A model generated the notes under the pieces. It saw only the letters and a list, made by a program, of their open reading frames with translations, searched no databases and was not told where the DNA came from. Made by a program: the position numbers and the translations under genes. This document shows positions 19,142 through 31,088 of a DNA stretch of 64,000 nt, piece after piece. Every line of letters starts with the position of its first letter. Position 1 is the stretch's first letter. The stretch is from Acidovorax sp. 1608163. GTDB lineage: Bacteria > Pseudomonadota > Gammaproteobacteria > Burkholderiales > Burkholderiaceae_C. The stretch spans positions 4,970,501 to 5,034,500 of the forward strand of contig NZ_CP033069.1 of the NCBI RefSeq assembly GCF_003669015.1. Reading direction: 5' to 3'.

Positions 19142-20326
19142 ATGCCCTTGCACGACCCTGCCCATGCCTTTGTGCCTTATCCCGACGTGCCTTTGGCCCA
19201 TGCTGGCTCCGGCCCACTGTCGGGCCTGACTTTCGGGGTCAAGGATTTGTTCGATGTGGCTGGCTACCCCACGGGGGGCGGCAATCCGCTCGTGCTGGCC
19301 CAGTCGGGCATCAAGGCGCAGACGGCGCCCACGGTGCAAAAACTGCTGGACGCAGGTGCTCGCGTGGTCGGCAAAACGGTGACCGACGAGCTGGCGTTTT
19401 CCATGAATGGCAACAACGCCCACTTTGGCGCGCCCATCAACGGTGCTGCGCCCACACGCATCACAGGAGGCTCTTCATCGGGCTCGGCTTCGGCGGTGTC
19501 CTCCGGACTGTGTGACTTTGCCTTGGGCACAGACACCGGGGGGTCGGTGCGTGCCCCGGCCAACCACTGCCGTCTGTATGGCTTGCGTCCTACGCACGGG
19601 CGTATCAGCCTGCAAGGCGCTCTGGACTTGGCCCCCAGCCTGGACACTTGCGGTTGGTTCGCCCGCGATGCGCACACCTTTGCCCGCGTTGCCGATGTGC
19701 TGCTGGCGGCAGATGTGCCGCCCCTGTCGCCCCAGGTACGCGTGCTGTGGCCTGCCGATGTTTGGGGCCTCTTGGCGCCCGGTGTGGTGGATGCGTTCCA
19801 GGCCGCCACCCAGCGCGTGACCGCTGTGCTGGGGGCGCCCAGCCGCGTAGAGGTAGCGCTGGATTCGTTCGATGCGATGTTCTGGAACTTTCGCTACCTG
19901 CAAGGCCGTGAAGCCTGGATGACGGATGGTCCACTGATCGAGCGCTTTGCCCCACCCCTGGGGCCTGGTGTGGCAGAGCGGTTTACGTGGTCGCGCGCCG
20001 TGACCGATGCGCAGGTGGCTGCTGCAGGTGCCTTTCGCGGTCGATTCAAGCAGCATATGGCCGACTTGTTGGGAGCCGACGGGGTGTTGCTGATGCCAAC
20101 CATGCCCGATGTGGCGCCCTTGCGGGTTGCACCCGAGAGCAGCCTGGAGGACTACCGCAACCGTGCCATCCAGATGCTCTGCATTGCAGGGCTGGCAGGC
20201 TTTCCGCAGTTGTCCATGCCGATGGCGCAGCGCGATGGAGCGCCGTTGGGGCTGTCCTTGCTGGGCCCCGCTGGCAGCGATAGATCACTGGTGGGGTTGG
20301 CGGAGCGGATTGCTGCAGCGGCCTGA
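19142..20326 (+). CDS. Amidase (amidase-signature family)
   Basis: A 394-residue amidase-signature hydrolase. The Ser-cisSer-Lys triad is visible: Lys in LTFGVKDLFDVAG (about 36), the Gly/Ser-rich motif GGSSSGSASAVSSG, and the nucleophile region ALGTDTGGSVRAPA. It follows the second ATPase by 13 bp, so it is probably cotranscribed with the transporter and acts on the imported amide. It could cleave an aryl- or acyl-amide or a ureide; specificity cannot be read from the sequence. Confidence 0.9.
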   Translation: MPLHDPAHAFVPYPDVPLAHAGSGPLSGLTFGVKDLFDVAGYPTGGGNPLVLAQSGIKAQTAPTVQKLLDAGARVVGKTVTDELAFSMNGNNAHFGAPINGAAPTRITGGSSSGSASAVSSGLCDFALGTDTGGSVRAPANHCRLYGLRPTHGRISLQGALDLAPSLDTCGWFARDAHTFARVADVLLAADVPPLSPQVRVLWPADVWGLLAPGVVDAFQAATQRVTAVLGAPSRVEVALDSFDAMFWNFRYLQGREAWMTDGPLIERFAPPLGPGVAERFTWSRAVTDAQVAAAGAFRGRFKQHMADLLGADGVLLMPTMPDVAPLRVAPESSLEDYRNRAIQMLCIAGLAGFPQLSMPMAQRDGAPLGLSLLGPAGSDRSLVGLAERIAAAA

Positions 20327-20381
20327 GTTCGGTGAACGGGGAGTTTGTCCAGCCACCTGTCACGGCCCGCATCGCAGCGGT

Positions 20382-20918
20382 TCAGTCCTCTGGGCTCCAT
20401 TGCAAACAGGGCGGGGTGGTCAAAAGCCACGTATCGCAGTCGGCTGCGGAACTGGCCCGTTCCACCACCAGGAAATCGCCCGCATCCACCGCCATTAAGG
20501 CGTGGTGCCATGTACCTGGCGCCAGGGTGACCCCTTGCAGTCCATTGCTTACAAAAGCGCGCAGATCGGATGCTTGTGGGGGCAGGCCTGCGGCGGCCAC
20601 CACGATCACGAAGCGGCGGCGTCCCAAGGGGATGAACGACTGGCTGCCCAGTTGGTGGCGCTCCATCTCTTCCAGCGCGACGGGAAATTGCCGCGCCTGG
20701 GCCCGGAACAGCGCCATTTGTGCCCGCCCGCCTTGTTGGCCCAGACACAGGTCGTCCACCAGGTCAAACCGCTCACTGGTGCCTGCATTGATCAGGCGGC
20801 CTGTGCCAGGTGGTGCTTGCAGTACGGTGCCAAAGGCTGCGAAGGCTGCAGGTGTGAGGGCTGCGGGTGCCAGCTGCTGTGCAGGTGTTGCCAAAGTGGA
20901 GGTGTTTAAGGTGGGCAT
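20382..20918 (-). CDS. allA: Ureidoglycolate lyase
   Basis: Predicted to split ureidoglycolate to glyoxylate and urea in purine/allantoin breakdown. The 178-residue protein carries family features: LTPAAFAAFGTVLQ, RLINAGTSERFDLVDDL, the central MERHQLGSQSFIPLG, and LAPGTWHHALMAV with metal/active-site histidines. It is convergent with the amidase gene (55-bp gap). No other allantoin gene is visible here. Confidence 0.88.
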   Translation of the reverse strand: MPTLNTSTLATPAQQLAPAALTPAAFAAFGTVLQAPPGTGRLINAGTSERFDLVDDLCLGQQGGRAQMALFRAQARQFPVALEEMERHQLGSQSFIPLGRRRFVIVVAAAGLPPQASDLRAFVSNGLQGVTLAPGTWHHALMAVDAGDFLVVERASSAADCDTWLLTTPPCLQWSPED

Positions 20919-21174
20919 AGGCTCTGTTAGTGCAAGAAGCGCGCCTGTTGGGTGTAGTCGCGCTCAGCGCAATTCCCTATGGCTTTTACGCATTGGCCAT
21001 TGGACAAAATCGCTCCGGACCCAGGCCACAATGCGTTCCCGAGAAGTAAGCAGATCCGCTTACTAGGGTTTTTACGTAACGGCGCCTACAATCTCAGACC
21101 CTTACAAAGCTGACAGCCTTCGCCGGGCGTGTGCCCGGTGTTCCTTTCGCCTTACCCCAAGCTGGAGACACTGC

Positions 21175-23490
<2,316 letters not shown>

Positions 23491-23537
23491 GCCCTCAAAA
23501 GATAGTAACTGCCAACTTTTTTGGCAACCACCCACAC

Positions 23538-23575
23538 CAAGCGCCTGCCCAATAATTGGGCAGGCGCTTGCTTTT
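23538..23575 (+). terminator. Strong rho-independent terminator after maeB
   Basis: CAAGCGCCTGCCCAAT pairs with ATTGGGCAGGCGCTTG, a 16-bp near-perfect stem, followed by CTTTTTG. Confidence 0.9.
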
Positions 23576-23644
23576 TGGGGGTATTGCGTCACACTACGGG
23601 CTCGAAATTTCGGGTTAACCCGTGGTTTCTGAAAGGTGTCGTTG

Positions 23645-24055
23645 ATGCTGAAGGCTTTTGCCACCCAGGTTCGCAAAGCAGGGGTTTTGTGGGTTTTGGG
23701 TGCCGCGTTTGTGTTGGCTCCGGTGGTGGGCCATGCCCGCCAAACTCCGTCTGCCGCTGGTTCTCTTTCCTCCATTGCATTGGCCGAGTTGCCTGCCCAG
23801 GGGCGGGTCACTTATGCGCTGATCCGGGAGGGTGGGCCGTTCCCGTACGACAAAGATGGATCGGTCTTTGGCAACCGTGAACGCATCCTGCCAGCACAGC
23901 AACGCGGCTACTACCGCGAATACACCGTCAGAACGCCTGGCGCACGCAACCGGGGGGCGCGCCGCATTGTGTGTGGAGGCCAGAAGCCCCGGACGCCGGA
24001 CGCTTGCTACTACACCGGCGACCACTACGCCAGTTTCCGCGAAATCGTCGAGTGA
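23645..24055 (+). CDS. Secreted microbial ribonuclease (barnase/RNase Sa superfamily)
   Basis: A 136-residue exported protein. The signal peptide (LWVLGAAFVLAPVVGHA) ends near residue 33. The mature part has the guanyl-specific RNase pattern: YALIREGGPFPYDKDGSVFGNRE, ILP, YYREYTVRTPGARNRGARRIV, and the C-terminal YYTGDHYASFREI with the catalytic histidine. Glu and Arg residues equivalent to the active site are in YYREYTV and RGARR. The ATG at 23645 follows GAAAGG by about 8 bp. The next gene encodes a barstar, which would protect the cytoplasm. Confidence 0.88.
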   Translation: MLKAFATQVRKAGVLWVLGAAFVLAPVVGHARQTPSAAGSLSSIALAELPAQGRVTYALIREGGPFPYDKDGSVFGNRERILPAQQRGYYREYTVRTPGARNRGARRIVCGGQKPRTPDACYYTGDHYASFREIVE

Positions 24056-24193
24056 CCCCTTCCATGCCGTGTGTGCCAGTCCTATCTTGGCTGTGCACGG
24101 TATGCCCTTTGAATCCTCCCACCCGCAAGGTGCATGCACCGGCCCTGCGGAATGCCAGAAGTTTGTGGACTTTATTTAGAAAGAGTAGCGGAG

Positions 24194-24619
24194 ATGCAGA
24201 CGCCACTTCGTAAAGACCTGGAAACGCCCCTGCGTGGCGTGCGTGCCAATATCGTGCAATCCATTCGCGCCTTCCGCGTGCAGGACCTGCAGGATGCTGC
24301 CACCTCCATGGGCCACCATTTTCTGTATGCCAACCTGGCCCACGCACAGACCAAGCAGGACGTGCTTGACCTCATCGCCGGGCAATTCACCTTCCCGGCG
24401 CACTTTGGCAAGAACTTCGATGCGCTGTACGACTGCATGACAGACCCCTTGCACAAATCGGGCCCACAGCCTGGTTTCATCGTGGTGCTGGAGCAGATTC
24501 CGGCCACCGTGAAGTTTGACAAGGAAGCCCGGGAGCAGCTGCTCGATATCTTCCGGGATGCGGCGGACTACTGGAGCGACCGGAAAATACCCTTCCGCTG
24601 TTTCTATTCTTTTCTGTAG
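24194..24619 (+). CDS. Barstar family RNase inhibitor
   Basis: A 141-residue cytoplasmic inhibitor. The barstar fold is seen from about residue 48 on: QDVLDLIAGQFTFPAHFG, KNFDALYDCMTD, GFIVVLEQIP, then FDKEAREQLLDIFRDAADYW and PFRCFYSF. The acidic/Asp segment after FGKNFDALYDC corresponds to the barnase-binding helix. It follows the RNase gene by 138 bp. The stop after FYSFL may be artificial: one extra T in the T4 run at 24610-24613 would extend the protein by about 64 residues to a stop at 24805-24807. A start 60 bp upstream is possible but has no better ribosome site. Confidence 0.87.
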   Translation: MQTPLRKDLETPLRGVRANIVQSIRAFRVQDLQDAATSMGHHFLYANLAHAQTKQDVLDLIAGQFTFPAHFGKNFDALYDCMTDPLHKSGPQPGFIVVLEQIPATVKFDKEAREQLLDIFRDAADYWSDRKIPFRCFYSFL

Positions 24620-24818
24620 CCCGTTCTGCATCCAACAGCCAAGCAGAACGGGCGAACGAGGCCAGTGAAGCACCCAAAGTCCAACGGATCGAGATTGCAG
24701 CAGAGCCCGCAGAAAAAATGCCCACCGACAAACTGGTCGATGTGTCCCCCTTGGCGCTGCGCATGAGCAGCCCGTTCAATGCTGGTTATTGGCTGAGCGC
24801 GGCCTGAATTCGGCACTT

Positions 24819-24923
24819 CCCCCTGAGGCGCTTTGCGCCTTCCCCCTCCTCTCGAATCGCTGGCGCGATTCGAGAGGAGGGGGACGACACCAGCGCGGCG
24901 GGGCGGCCCTTGCGCGGTGTCTC
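24819..24923. repeat. Dispersed 100-bp hairpin repeat, copy A
   Basis: Begins CCCCCTGAGGCGCTTTGCGCC, in full only to residue-level similarity with the copy at 31089-31188. It contains a 40-bp inverted repeat (CCCCCTCCTCTCGAATCGC paired with its complement) and ends near CAGCGCGGCGGGGCGGCCC, then TTGCGCGGTGTC. The same order of blocks occurs in the second copy. The remaining bases from 24924 to about 25125 hold nothing I recognise. Confidence 0.7.
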
Positions 24924-25125
24924 TTGCCTTGGTCGCGCCAGTTGCGAAGGTGAGTGACGACATTGGCGCGAGCGACTGAAGCCCGGGACCTGCTCCCAGC
25001 CTGTTTCGTTAACACCCGTTGATGCTTGACTGACGGATTTGACATCGCATCAAGACCGGTGCGATGTTGGTGGGCGCGCCTGCTGCGCGACCAGCCTGGG
25101 CCCCTAGACTTTTCCAATACTGATC

Positions 25126-25170
25126 AAATTGGCCGCTACCGCTTGTCCCGCAAGCGCTAACAGCTATCAA
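25126..25170. repeat. Dispersed palindromic repeat, copy 2
   Basis: Reads AAATTGGCCGCTACCGCTTG, then TCCCGCAAGCGCTAACAGC, then TATCAA. It is a diverged copy of the 45-bp palindrome, lying just past the rsmA stop. Confidence 0.7.
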
Positions 25171-25171
25171 C

Positions 25172-25960
25172 TCAAGAGCAAGCCTGCGCCAGTGCCACGT
25201 ATTCGTCCACAGGCACTTCTTCGGCGCGGCGTTGGGTGTCGAAGGTGCCGGTGAACTGGCGGGCTTCGAGCCAGCGGCCCAGGGTGTGGCGCAGCAGCTT
25301 GCGGCGCTGGCTGAAGGCGACTTGCACCAGTTCTTCGAGCAGCTTCACGTTGACCTGGGCAGGGGCCTCGCGCGGCACCATGCGCACCACGGCGCTGTCC
25401 ACGCGCGGGGGCGGATCAAAGCTCTCGGGGGGCACGAACAGCACGTTCTCCATGGCGTAACGCCACTGCAGCATCACCGACAAGCGCCCGTAGTCGCTGG
25501 TGGAGGGCCCCGCCACCATCCGGTCGATCACTTCCTTTTGCAGCATGAAATGCTGGTCCCGGATTGCGTCCACGTGCTCCAGCAGGTGGAACAGGATGGG
25601 GGTGGAGATGTTGTACGGCAGGTTGCCCACCACGCGCAGGCGCAGGGCGGGTTGGTTCAGGCGTTCGCGAAAGGTCTGGGCCAGGGCCGTGAAGTCGACT
25701 CTGAGCACATCCGACTCGATCACGTCGAGCTGCCCATGCAGGCGCAGTCGCGCTGCCAGATCGCGGTCCAGTTCAATGACGGTGAGGCGGCCCAGGCGCT
25801 CGACCAGGGGCTGTGTGAGGGCTGCTAGCCCAGGGCCGATTTCCACCATCGGGTCGCCCGGCTGCGGGGCGATTTCCTGGACGATGCCTTCGATGATGCC
25901 CTGGTCAGACAGGAAGTGCTGTCCGAAGCGCTTGCGCGGGATGTGCTTCATGCCCTTCAT
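25172..25960 (-). CDS. rsmA: 16S rRNA dimethyladenosine transferase RsmA (KsgA)
   Basis: Dimethylates two adjacent adenines near the 3' end of 16S rRNA. The 262-residue protein opens [19 protein letters not shown], has the SAM-binding motif [14 protein letters not shown], the DVLRVDF acidic strand, and the catalytic [13 protein letters not shown]. Its ATG overlaps the surA stop by four bases, so it is translationally coupled in lptD-surA-rsmA. Confidence 0.97.
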   Translation of the reverse strand: MKGMKHIPRKRFGQHFLSDQGIIEGIVQEIAPQPGDPMVEIGPGLAALTQPLVERLGRLTVIELDRDLAARLRLHGQLDVIESDVLRVDFTALAQTFRERLNQPALRLRVVGNLPYNISTPILFHLLEHVDAIRDQHFMLQKEVIDRMVAGPSTSDYGRLSVMLQWRYAMENVLFVPPESFDPPPRVDSAVVRMVPREAPAQVNVKLLEELVQVAFSQRRKLLRHTLGRWLEARQFTGTFDTQRRAEEVPVDEYVALAQACS

Positions 25961-27399
25961 TGGGGGGGCTCGCGGTATTCCACATAGGCGCGGCCACGCA
26001 GCTCCTGGGCCCAGGTGGCGTAGGCTTCGTCCAGCTTCTTTTCACGCACGGCGTCGCGCATCATGTCGCGTTGCTCGCGCTGGTTCAGCTTGGCTTCGCG
26101 GCGGTCCACCAGCTGGATCAAGTGCACGCCAAAGCGCGACACCAGAGGCTCGCTGATTTCGCCGGGGCGCAGGGCGCTCAGGGCCTGTTCAAACTCGGGC
26201 ACGTAGCGGCCGGGGTTGGCCCAGCCCAGGTCGCCGCCTTGCTTGGCGCTGCCGTCTTGAGAATGCTCGCGCGCCAGCGTGGCAAAGTCGGCTTGGCCTG
26301 CCTGAATGCGGCGGCGGTAGTCGCTCAGGCGCGCTGCAGCCGCGGCCTCGGTCAACTGGGGGCCGGTGCGCAGCAGGATGTGGCGCGCGTTGGTTTGCAC
26401 GACGGTGGGGCCAGAGCCTGCCGCAGAGCGCTCCACCACCTTCAGGACGTGAAACCCGGCGGGCGAGCGCACAGGCCCGGCAATGCCACCCACTGCCAGC
26501 GCTTGGGTCGAGGTGACGAACAGCTCGGGGTATCGGTCGGTGGGGCGCAGGCCCAGCAGGCCCCCGTCGCGGCGGCCTTCGGGCGCGTCGGAGTATTCCT
26601 GGGCCACCTTGGCAAAGTCTTCACCTGCGCGGGCCTTGTCGGCCGCTTGCTGCGCGCGGGCCTGGCGCTCGGCCACCACGGCGGGGCTGGCGTCTTCGGG
26701 CACGCGCACCAGCACGTGGGCCAGGTTGATCTCGGCGGCACTCACTTCGGTGCCTTGTTGTTCGCGGATGAACTGGTCAATGTCCAGATCGCTCACCTTG
26801 ACCTTGGCGTCCACTTCGCGCTCGCGCACGCGCTGCATCAAGAGCTGGTTGCGCAGCTCTTCGCGAAAGCGGTCGCGGTTCAGGCCCTCGCTCACCAGCC
26901 GACGTTGCAACTCGCTCACGGTGAGCCCGTTTTGCTGGGCCACAGCGGCCTCGGCCTGGTTCACGGCGTAGTCGTCAGCGCGGATGCCGGTTTCGCGCGC
27001 CAGCTGCAGCTGGGCTTTTTCCAGAATGATGCGTTCCAGCACCTCGCGGGCGATCAGCTCGCGCGGGGGCGTGGGGGCGTTGCCGCCTTGCTGGGCCAGT
27101 TGCTGCTCCACCCGGGCGATGCGCGAGCGCACTTCGTAGTTGGTGACGGGCTCGGAGTTGACGATAGCCACGATGTAGTCGGCCGACCGTGGGCCGGTGT
27201 CGGCCGCCGAGGGAGTGGGCAGCGCCAGTGTGGGCTTGGCTGCGGGTTTGGCGGCAGGCGTTGCCGCAGCCGCCGCGGGTTGCTGCGCCAGCCCCTTGCT
27301 GGTGCCGCTGGAGGGGCGCAGCCCTTGCGCCGCAGCGCTTTGGGATGCGAGGCAGGCCAGGCTGGCCGCCAGGGCCAATGTCATCACGCGGTGGTTCAT
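25957..27399 (-). CDS. surA: Periplasmic chaperone / peptidyl-prolyl isomerase SurA
   Basis: Escorts outer-membrane beta-barrel precursors such as LptD. The 480-residue protein has a signal peptide ending near SQSAAAQ, and a Pro/Ala-rich spacer. It then has the SurA N-terminal chaperone region ([20 protein letters not shown]) and two parvulin domains at about 235-335 ([31 protein letters not shown]) and 350-445 ([26 protein letters not shown]). It starts 12 bp after lptD. Confidence 0.96.
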   Translation of the reverse strand: MNHRVMTLALAASLACLASQSAAAQGLRPSSGTSKGLAQQPAAAAATPAAKPAAKPTLALPTPSAADTGPRSADYIVAIVNSEPVTNYEVRSRIARVEQQLAQQGGNAPTPPRELIAREVLERIILEKAQLQLARETGIRADDYAVNQAEAAVAQQNGLTVSELQRRLVSEGLNRDRFREELRNQLLMQRVREREVDAKVKVSDLDIDQFIREQQGTEVSAAEINLAHVLVRVPEDASPAVVAERQARAQQAADKARAGEDFAKVAQEYSDAPEGRRDGGLLGLRPTDRYPELFVTSTQALAVGGIAGPVRSPAGFHVLKVVERSAAGSGPTVVQTNARHILLRTGPQLTEAAAAARLSDYRRRIQAGQADFATLAREHSQDGSAKQGGDLGWANPGRYVPEFEQALSALRPGEISEPLVSRFGVHLIQLVDRREAKLNQREQRDMMRDAVREKKLDEAYATWAQELRGRAYVEYREPPQ

Positions 27400-27411
27400 G
27401 GCTGTGTCGAT

Positions 27412-29847
27412 TTAGTCGTAGTTGCTGAAACGGCTGGGCGTACCGACCTGGTCTCGCAGGTACTGGTAGCGCGGCACGTGTTGCTTGAAGGTTTCGAGGG
27501 GGCTGGAGCCCAGGCTCAGGCGGGAGAAGCCCACGAATTCGATTTGAAAGAGCAGCCGGGTGTTGGAGGTGGAGGTGCTGTTTTGCAGGCGCTCCAGCAC
27601 CACGCGGCCAATCCAGCAGCAGCTGTCGTATTCCAGGCCCACCACGGTGTCCACCAGCTTGCGGTCTTGCATGCTGTAGTTCAGGCGCGCCACGCTGTAC
27701 CAGCGGCCACCACCTTGCCCACGCCCGGCACCCAGGTCCTGGCCCTTGTCGCCCCACAGGTCGTTCAGCGGCCACTGCCAGCCAATGTCGACCTGCTCGC
27801 TCGTGCCGCGCTGGAAACGGTAGGCCGCGCTCACGGTGCGGTAGTTGCCGGGGCTGTAGCGGGCGCTGATGGTGGAGCGGATGGAGCGCTGCGTCTTGGG
27901 GTTGTACTGGGTGGTGGAGTCAAACGCCCACTGCTGCGTCCAGTTGATGCCCGCGCCCACCAGCACGTCCGACAGCCGCTCGCTCACCGGGGCCACGCCT
28001 GGCAGCGTCACGTTCTGGTCGGTAAAGCGCAGGCGCTGGGCCACGCCAAAGCGCACGTTCTCGGCGCCGGTGTCCGGGTCCAGCAGGCGGGTGGTCATGC
28101 CCAGCGTCAGCAGGTTGTTGTCGGCAATGCGGTCGTTGCCGCCGTAGGCGTTTTCGGTGTAGACGGTGGCGAAGTTGAAGTCGTTGGCGGCCGTGTCGTA
28201 CACGGGCAGGCGGCTTTGGTCGCTGAACGGCGTGTAGGTGTAGAACGCGCGGGGCTCCAGCGTTTGCAGGAACGAGCGGCCAAAGAAGCTGGTATCGCGC
28301 TCAAACACCAGCCCGCTGTCCAGGCTGAAGGTGGGCAGCGTGCGGCTGGCCGAGCGTGAGCCGTTGGACAGCGCACTGTCAAACTGGTACTGCGTGGCGT
28401 GCAACTGCAGCTTGGGCGTGATGAAGCCGCCCGGTGCCAGGAAGGGGCGGCTGATCTGCGCGATGGCGTACGAGCGGTCGGCATTGGGCTGGCCCGTGAG
28501 CGCGCGTGCGGCCTCAAAGCGCGTGGTGTCCAGCTCCACACTGGCGTCCAGCCCCACAGGCAGGGTCGATGGCGTGTAGCGCCAGTTCAGCTGCGGCATG
28601 CGGTCGTACGGCGGCACGATGGGCGAGGTGGCGTCTTGCAGCGTTTGCCACTTGAGCGTGCGCACCTGCGCCGAGATATCGCCCGAGCCCCAGGACAGCG
28701 AGGCGTCGTTGGGCAGCAGGCGCTGGCGCAGCGGCTCTGAGGCGCGGCCAAAGTCGCGCCAATAGTTGTCGTCGCTCACGCGGTTGAGGTTCAGGTTCAG
28801 GCCCAGGCCGCCCATGCTCGATTCAATGGAGCTCTGGTGCTTGGCCGTGATGCCCCAGCGGGAGCGATCACGCAGGCTGTCCGATGGCATCACATCGCCG
28901 CTGATGGCGCCCTGGTAGGTGGGCTCCAGGTAGCGGAACTCGCCCCCCAGGTTGGCGCCGCGCTTGCTCATCAGCGCTGCGCGCAAGGTGGCGTCGCGGT
29001 TGGGGGCAATGTTCCAGTAGTACGGCTGGGCGTATTCCAGGCCGTCGCGGCTGTCCAGCCCGATGGTGGGGGGCAGCAGGCCGGATTTGCGCTTGTCCGA
29101 CAGCGGGAAGGTGATGTACGGAATGGGCAGGATGGGCACGCCCTGGAATTCGAGCACCGCGCCTTCGGCCGTGCCCACTTCTTCCTCGTTGTCGATGCGG
29201 ATCGTGTCGGCCCGCAGCACCCAGGCCGGGCGCCAGCTGGCCTCGTCATCGCGCTGGCAGGTGGTGTAGGTCGCGCTGTGCACCAGGGCACGATCGCGGT
29301 CAATGAAGTCCACGCGCGTGGCCTCGCCATGGGCCTGGGTGGCCAGGAAGCGGTAGCGCGCTTCGGTGAAGAACCCCTCAAACGCGTCCACCTTCAGGTC
29401 CAGCGCCGAGCCCTCGTAGGTGTTGCCTGCGCGGTTGATGCGCACATTGCCGCGCGCCTTGGCCAGGTCCTCGGGCACCGTGTAGTCGAGTCGGTCGGCA
29501 CGGATCACCGTGTCACCCCGGCGCAGCTCGGCGTTGCCCTCAATGGTGGCGTTCAAGTCGGTCTGGCCGCTGATGCGGTCGCCCGTGACGAACACCGGCA
29601 ACTGCGAGCGCACGGCTTCGGGAATCGTCTCTTGCAGCGCGGGGGATTTGCGCAGCGTGATGGGGGCATCCCAGGCGCTGGGCGCGGCGTCCTGGGCCTG
29701 GGCGGTCAGGGGCAGGCCGCACCAGGCCAGCGCCACGCAGTAGGCCAGTGCGGTGGGCGCGGGGGGGCGCAGCCGCAATGCAGCTGCCGTAGCGGGCCGG
29801 GTCCGGAGGGAGGGGGTCTGCACGGTGGTGGGCTTGCGGCGTGGCAC
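27412..29847 (-). CDS. lptD: LPS-assembly protein LptD
   Basis: Outer-membrane translocon that places lipopolysaccharide in the outer leaflet with LptE. The 811-residue protein has a signal peptide (cleavage near LTAQAQDA), an N-terminal beta-jellyroll OstA domain (about 85-210: GDRISGQTDLNATIEGNAEL, VRINRAGNTYEGSALDLKV), and a long beta-barrel from about 230 on. The barrel includes GVPILPIPYITFPLSDKRKS, the C-terminal YDSCCWIG cysteine pair, and the last strand. The start region is Pro/Arg-rich, so the exact initiation codon is uncertain. It is divergent from amgK. Confidence 0.96.
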   Translation of the reverse strand: MPRRKPTTVQTPSLRTRPATAAALRLRPPAPTALAYCVALAWCGLPLTAQAQDAAPSAWDAPITLRKSPALQETIPEAVRSQLPVFVTGDRISGQTDLNATIEGNAELRRGDTVIRADRLDYTVPEDLAKARGNVRINRAGNTYEGSALDLKVDAFEGFFTEARYRFLATQAHGEATRVDFIDRDRALVHSATYTTCQRDDEASWRPAWVLRADTIRIDNEEEVGTAEGAVLEFQGVPILPIPYITFPLSDKRKSGLLPPTIGLDSRDGLEYAQPYYWNIAPNRDATLRAALMSKRGANLGGEFRYLEPTYQGAISGDVMPSDSLRDRSRWGITAKHQSSIESSMGGLGLNLNLNRVSDDNYWRDFGRASEPLRQRLLPNDASLSWGSGDISAQVRTLKWQTLQDATSPIVPPYDRMPQLNWRYTPSTLPVGLDASVELDTTRFEAARALTGQPNADRSYAIAQISRPFLAPGGFITPKLQLHATQYQFDSALSNGSRSASRTLPTFSLDSGLVFERDTSFFGRSFLQTLEPRAFYTYTPFSDQSRLPVYDTAANDFNFATVYTENAYGGNDRIADNNLLTLGMTTRLLDPDTGAENVRFGVAQRLRFTDQNVTLPGVAPVSERLSDVLVGAGINWTQQWAFDSTTQYNPKTQRSIRSTISARYSPGNYRTVSAAYRFQRGTSEQVDIGWQWPLNDLWGDKGQDLGAGRGQGGGRWYSVARLNYSMQDRKLVDTVVGLEYDSCCWIGRVVLERLQNSTSTSNTRLLFQIEFVGFSRLSLGSSPLETFKQHVPRYQYLRDQVGTPSRFSNYD

Positions 29848-29938
29848 GTGGGGCGTAGGGGGCGAGGGCGGATGGAATCACCCGCGCCGATGGCCCATGG
29901 GTAGGCGGTGGGGGCGGGTTTGTAAAATCCGATTATCC

Positions 29939-31078
29939 ATGAGCCACCCCTCTTCCCCCTCATCCCCTGTTTCTTCCACCCACACCACGGGGGCCGCGGC
30001 CCCCGGCGCGGTGGTTTGGCCCGATGCGGCCCGCCAAAAAGCCTTTGAGGCCTGGCTCGCCCCCCTGGTGGCCAGCCACCAGCTGGTGCCCGCCAGCCTG
30101 CGCCCGGCCTCGGCCGACGCGAGCTTTCGCCGCTACCTGCGCATCGACACCGCTCAAGGCGCCAGCTGCATCGTCATGGACGCCCCGCCCGACAAGGAAA
30201 ACTGCCGCCCCTTCGTGCAGGTGCAGGCCCTGATGGCTGGCGCGGGCCTGAACGTGCCGCAAATTCTGGCGTGGGACGAGGTGGGTGGCTTCATGCTGCT
30301 GACCGACCTGGGCAAGCAGACCCTGATCGAGCTGCTGCAGCCCGAAAACCCCCAGGCGGCGCTGCCTTGGTACCAGCAGGCCGCCGATGTGCTGCTGGAC
30401 TGGCAAAAAGCCTCGCGCCCCGGCGTGCTGCCTGTGTACGACGAACCCCTGCTGCGCCGCGAGCTGTCGCTGTTCCCGGACTGGTACCTGGCCCGCCACC
30501 GGGGCGTGGCGCTGACCGACAAGCAGCAGGCCACGCTGGACAACGCCTTCAACCTCATCGTGGCGCACAACCTGGCCGTGCCCAGCGTGTTTGTGCACCG
30601 CGATTTCATGACCCGCAATCTGATGGTGCCGCTGCAAGAAGGCGGCCCGCTGGCGGTGCTGGACTTCCAGGACGCCGTTTACGGCCCCATCACCTATGAC
30701 ATCGCCAGCCTGCTGCGCGACGCGTTCATCAGCTGGGAAGAGGAATTCGTCATCGACGTTACCGTGCGTTACTGGGAGAAAGCCCGCAAGGCCGGGCTGC
30801 TGGGGGCCAACAGCGCCAGCGGTTGGGGTGCGGACTTTGGCGAGTTCTACCGCGCGGTGGAGTGGATGGGCCTGCAGCGCCACCTCAAGGTGGCTGGCAT
30901 CTTTGCCCGCCTCACCTTGCGCGACGACAAGCCCAAGTACCTGGCCGACGCCCCGCGCTTCCTGCACTACATCCGCTCCACCGCCAACCGCTACCGGCAG
31001 CTCGGCCCGCTGCTGCAGCTGGTGGATGAGATCGAGGGCACCACACCCGTCACCGGCTTCGCTTACGGGCGCATGTAA
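29939..31078 (+). CDS. amgK: Anomeric MurNAc/GlcNAc kinase AmgK-like phosphotransferase
   Basis: APH-fold sugar kinase of the cell-wall recycling shortcut, phosphorylating the anomeric carbon of MurNAc/GlcNAc. The 379-residue protein has the N-terminal segment SADASFRRYLRID, then a catalytic loop VFVHRDFMTRNLMV (Asp base) and the metal-binding VLDFQDAVYGPITYDIASLL. Divergence from lptD is typical of AmgK genes. The usual partner murU is not downstream here; rsmE follows instead. The ATG at 29939 begins just after the shared promoter region. Confidence 0.85.
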   Translation: MSHPSSPSSPVSSTHTTGAAAPGAVVWPDAARQKAFEAWLAPLVASHQLVPASLRPASADASFRRYLRIDTAQGASCIVMDAPPDKENCRPFVQVQALMAGAGLNVPQILAWDEVGGFMLLTDLGKQTLIELLQPENPQAALPWYQQAADVLLDWQKASRPGVLPVYDEPLLRRELSLFPDWYLARHRGVALTDKQQATLDNAFNLIVAHNLAVPSVFVHRDFMTRNLMVPLQEGGPLAVLDFQDAVYGPITYDIASLLRDAFISWEEEFVIDVTVRYWEKARKAGLLGANSASGWGADFGEFYRAVEWMGLQRHLKVAGIFARLTLRDDKPKYLADAPRFLHYIRSTANRYRQLGPLLQLVDEIEGTTPVTGFAYGRM

Positions 31079-31088
31079 AGCAGTAAAA

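Noticed and set aside
25960..28359. Long plus-strand frame over surA and lptD
   Set aside because: Antisense shadow of surA/lptD; composition is Ala/Gly/His-rich, without motifs.
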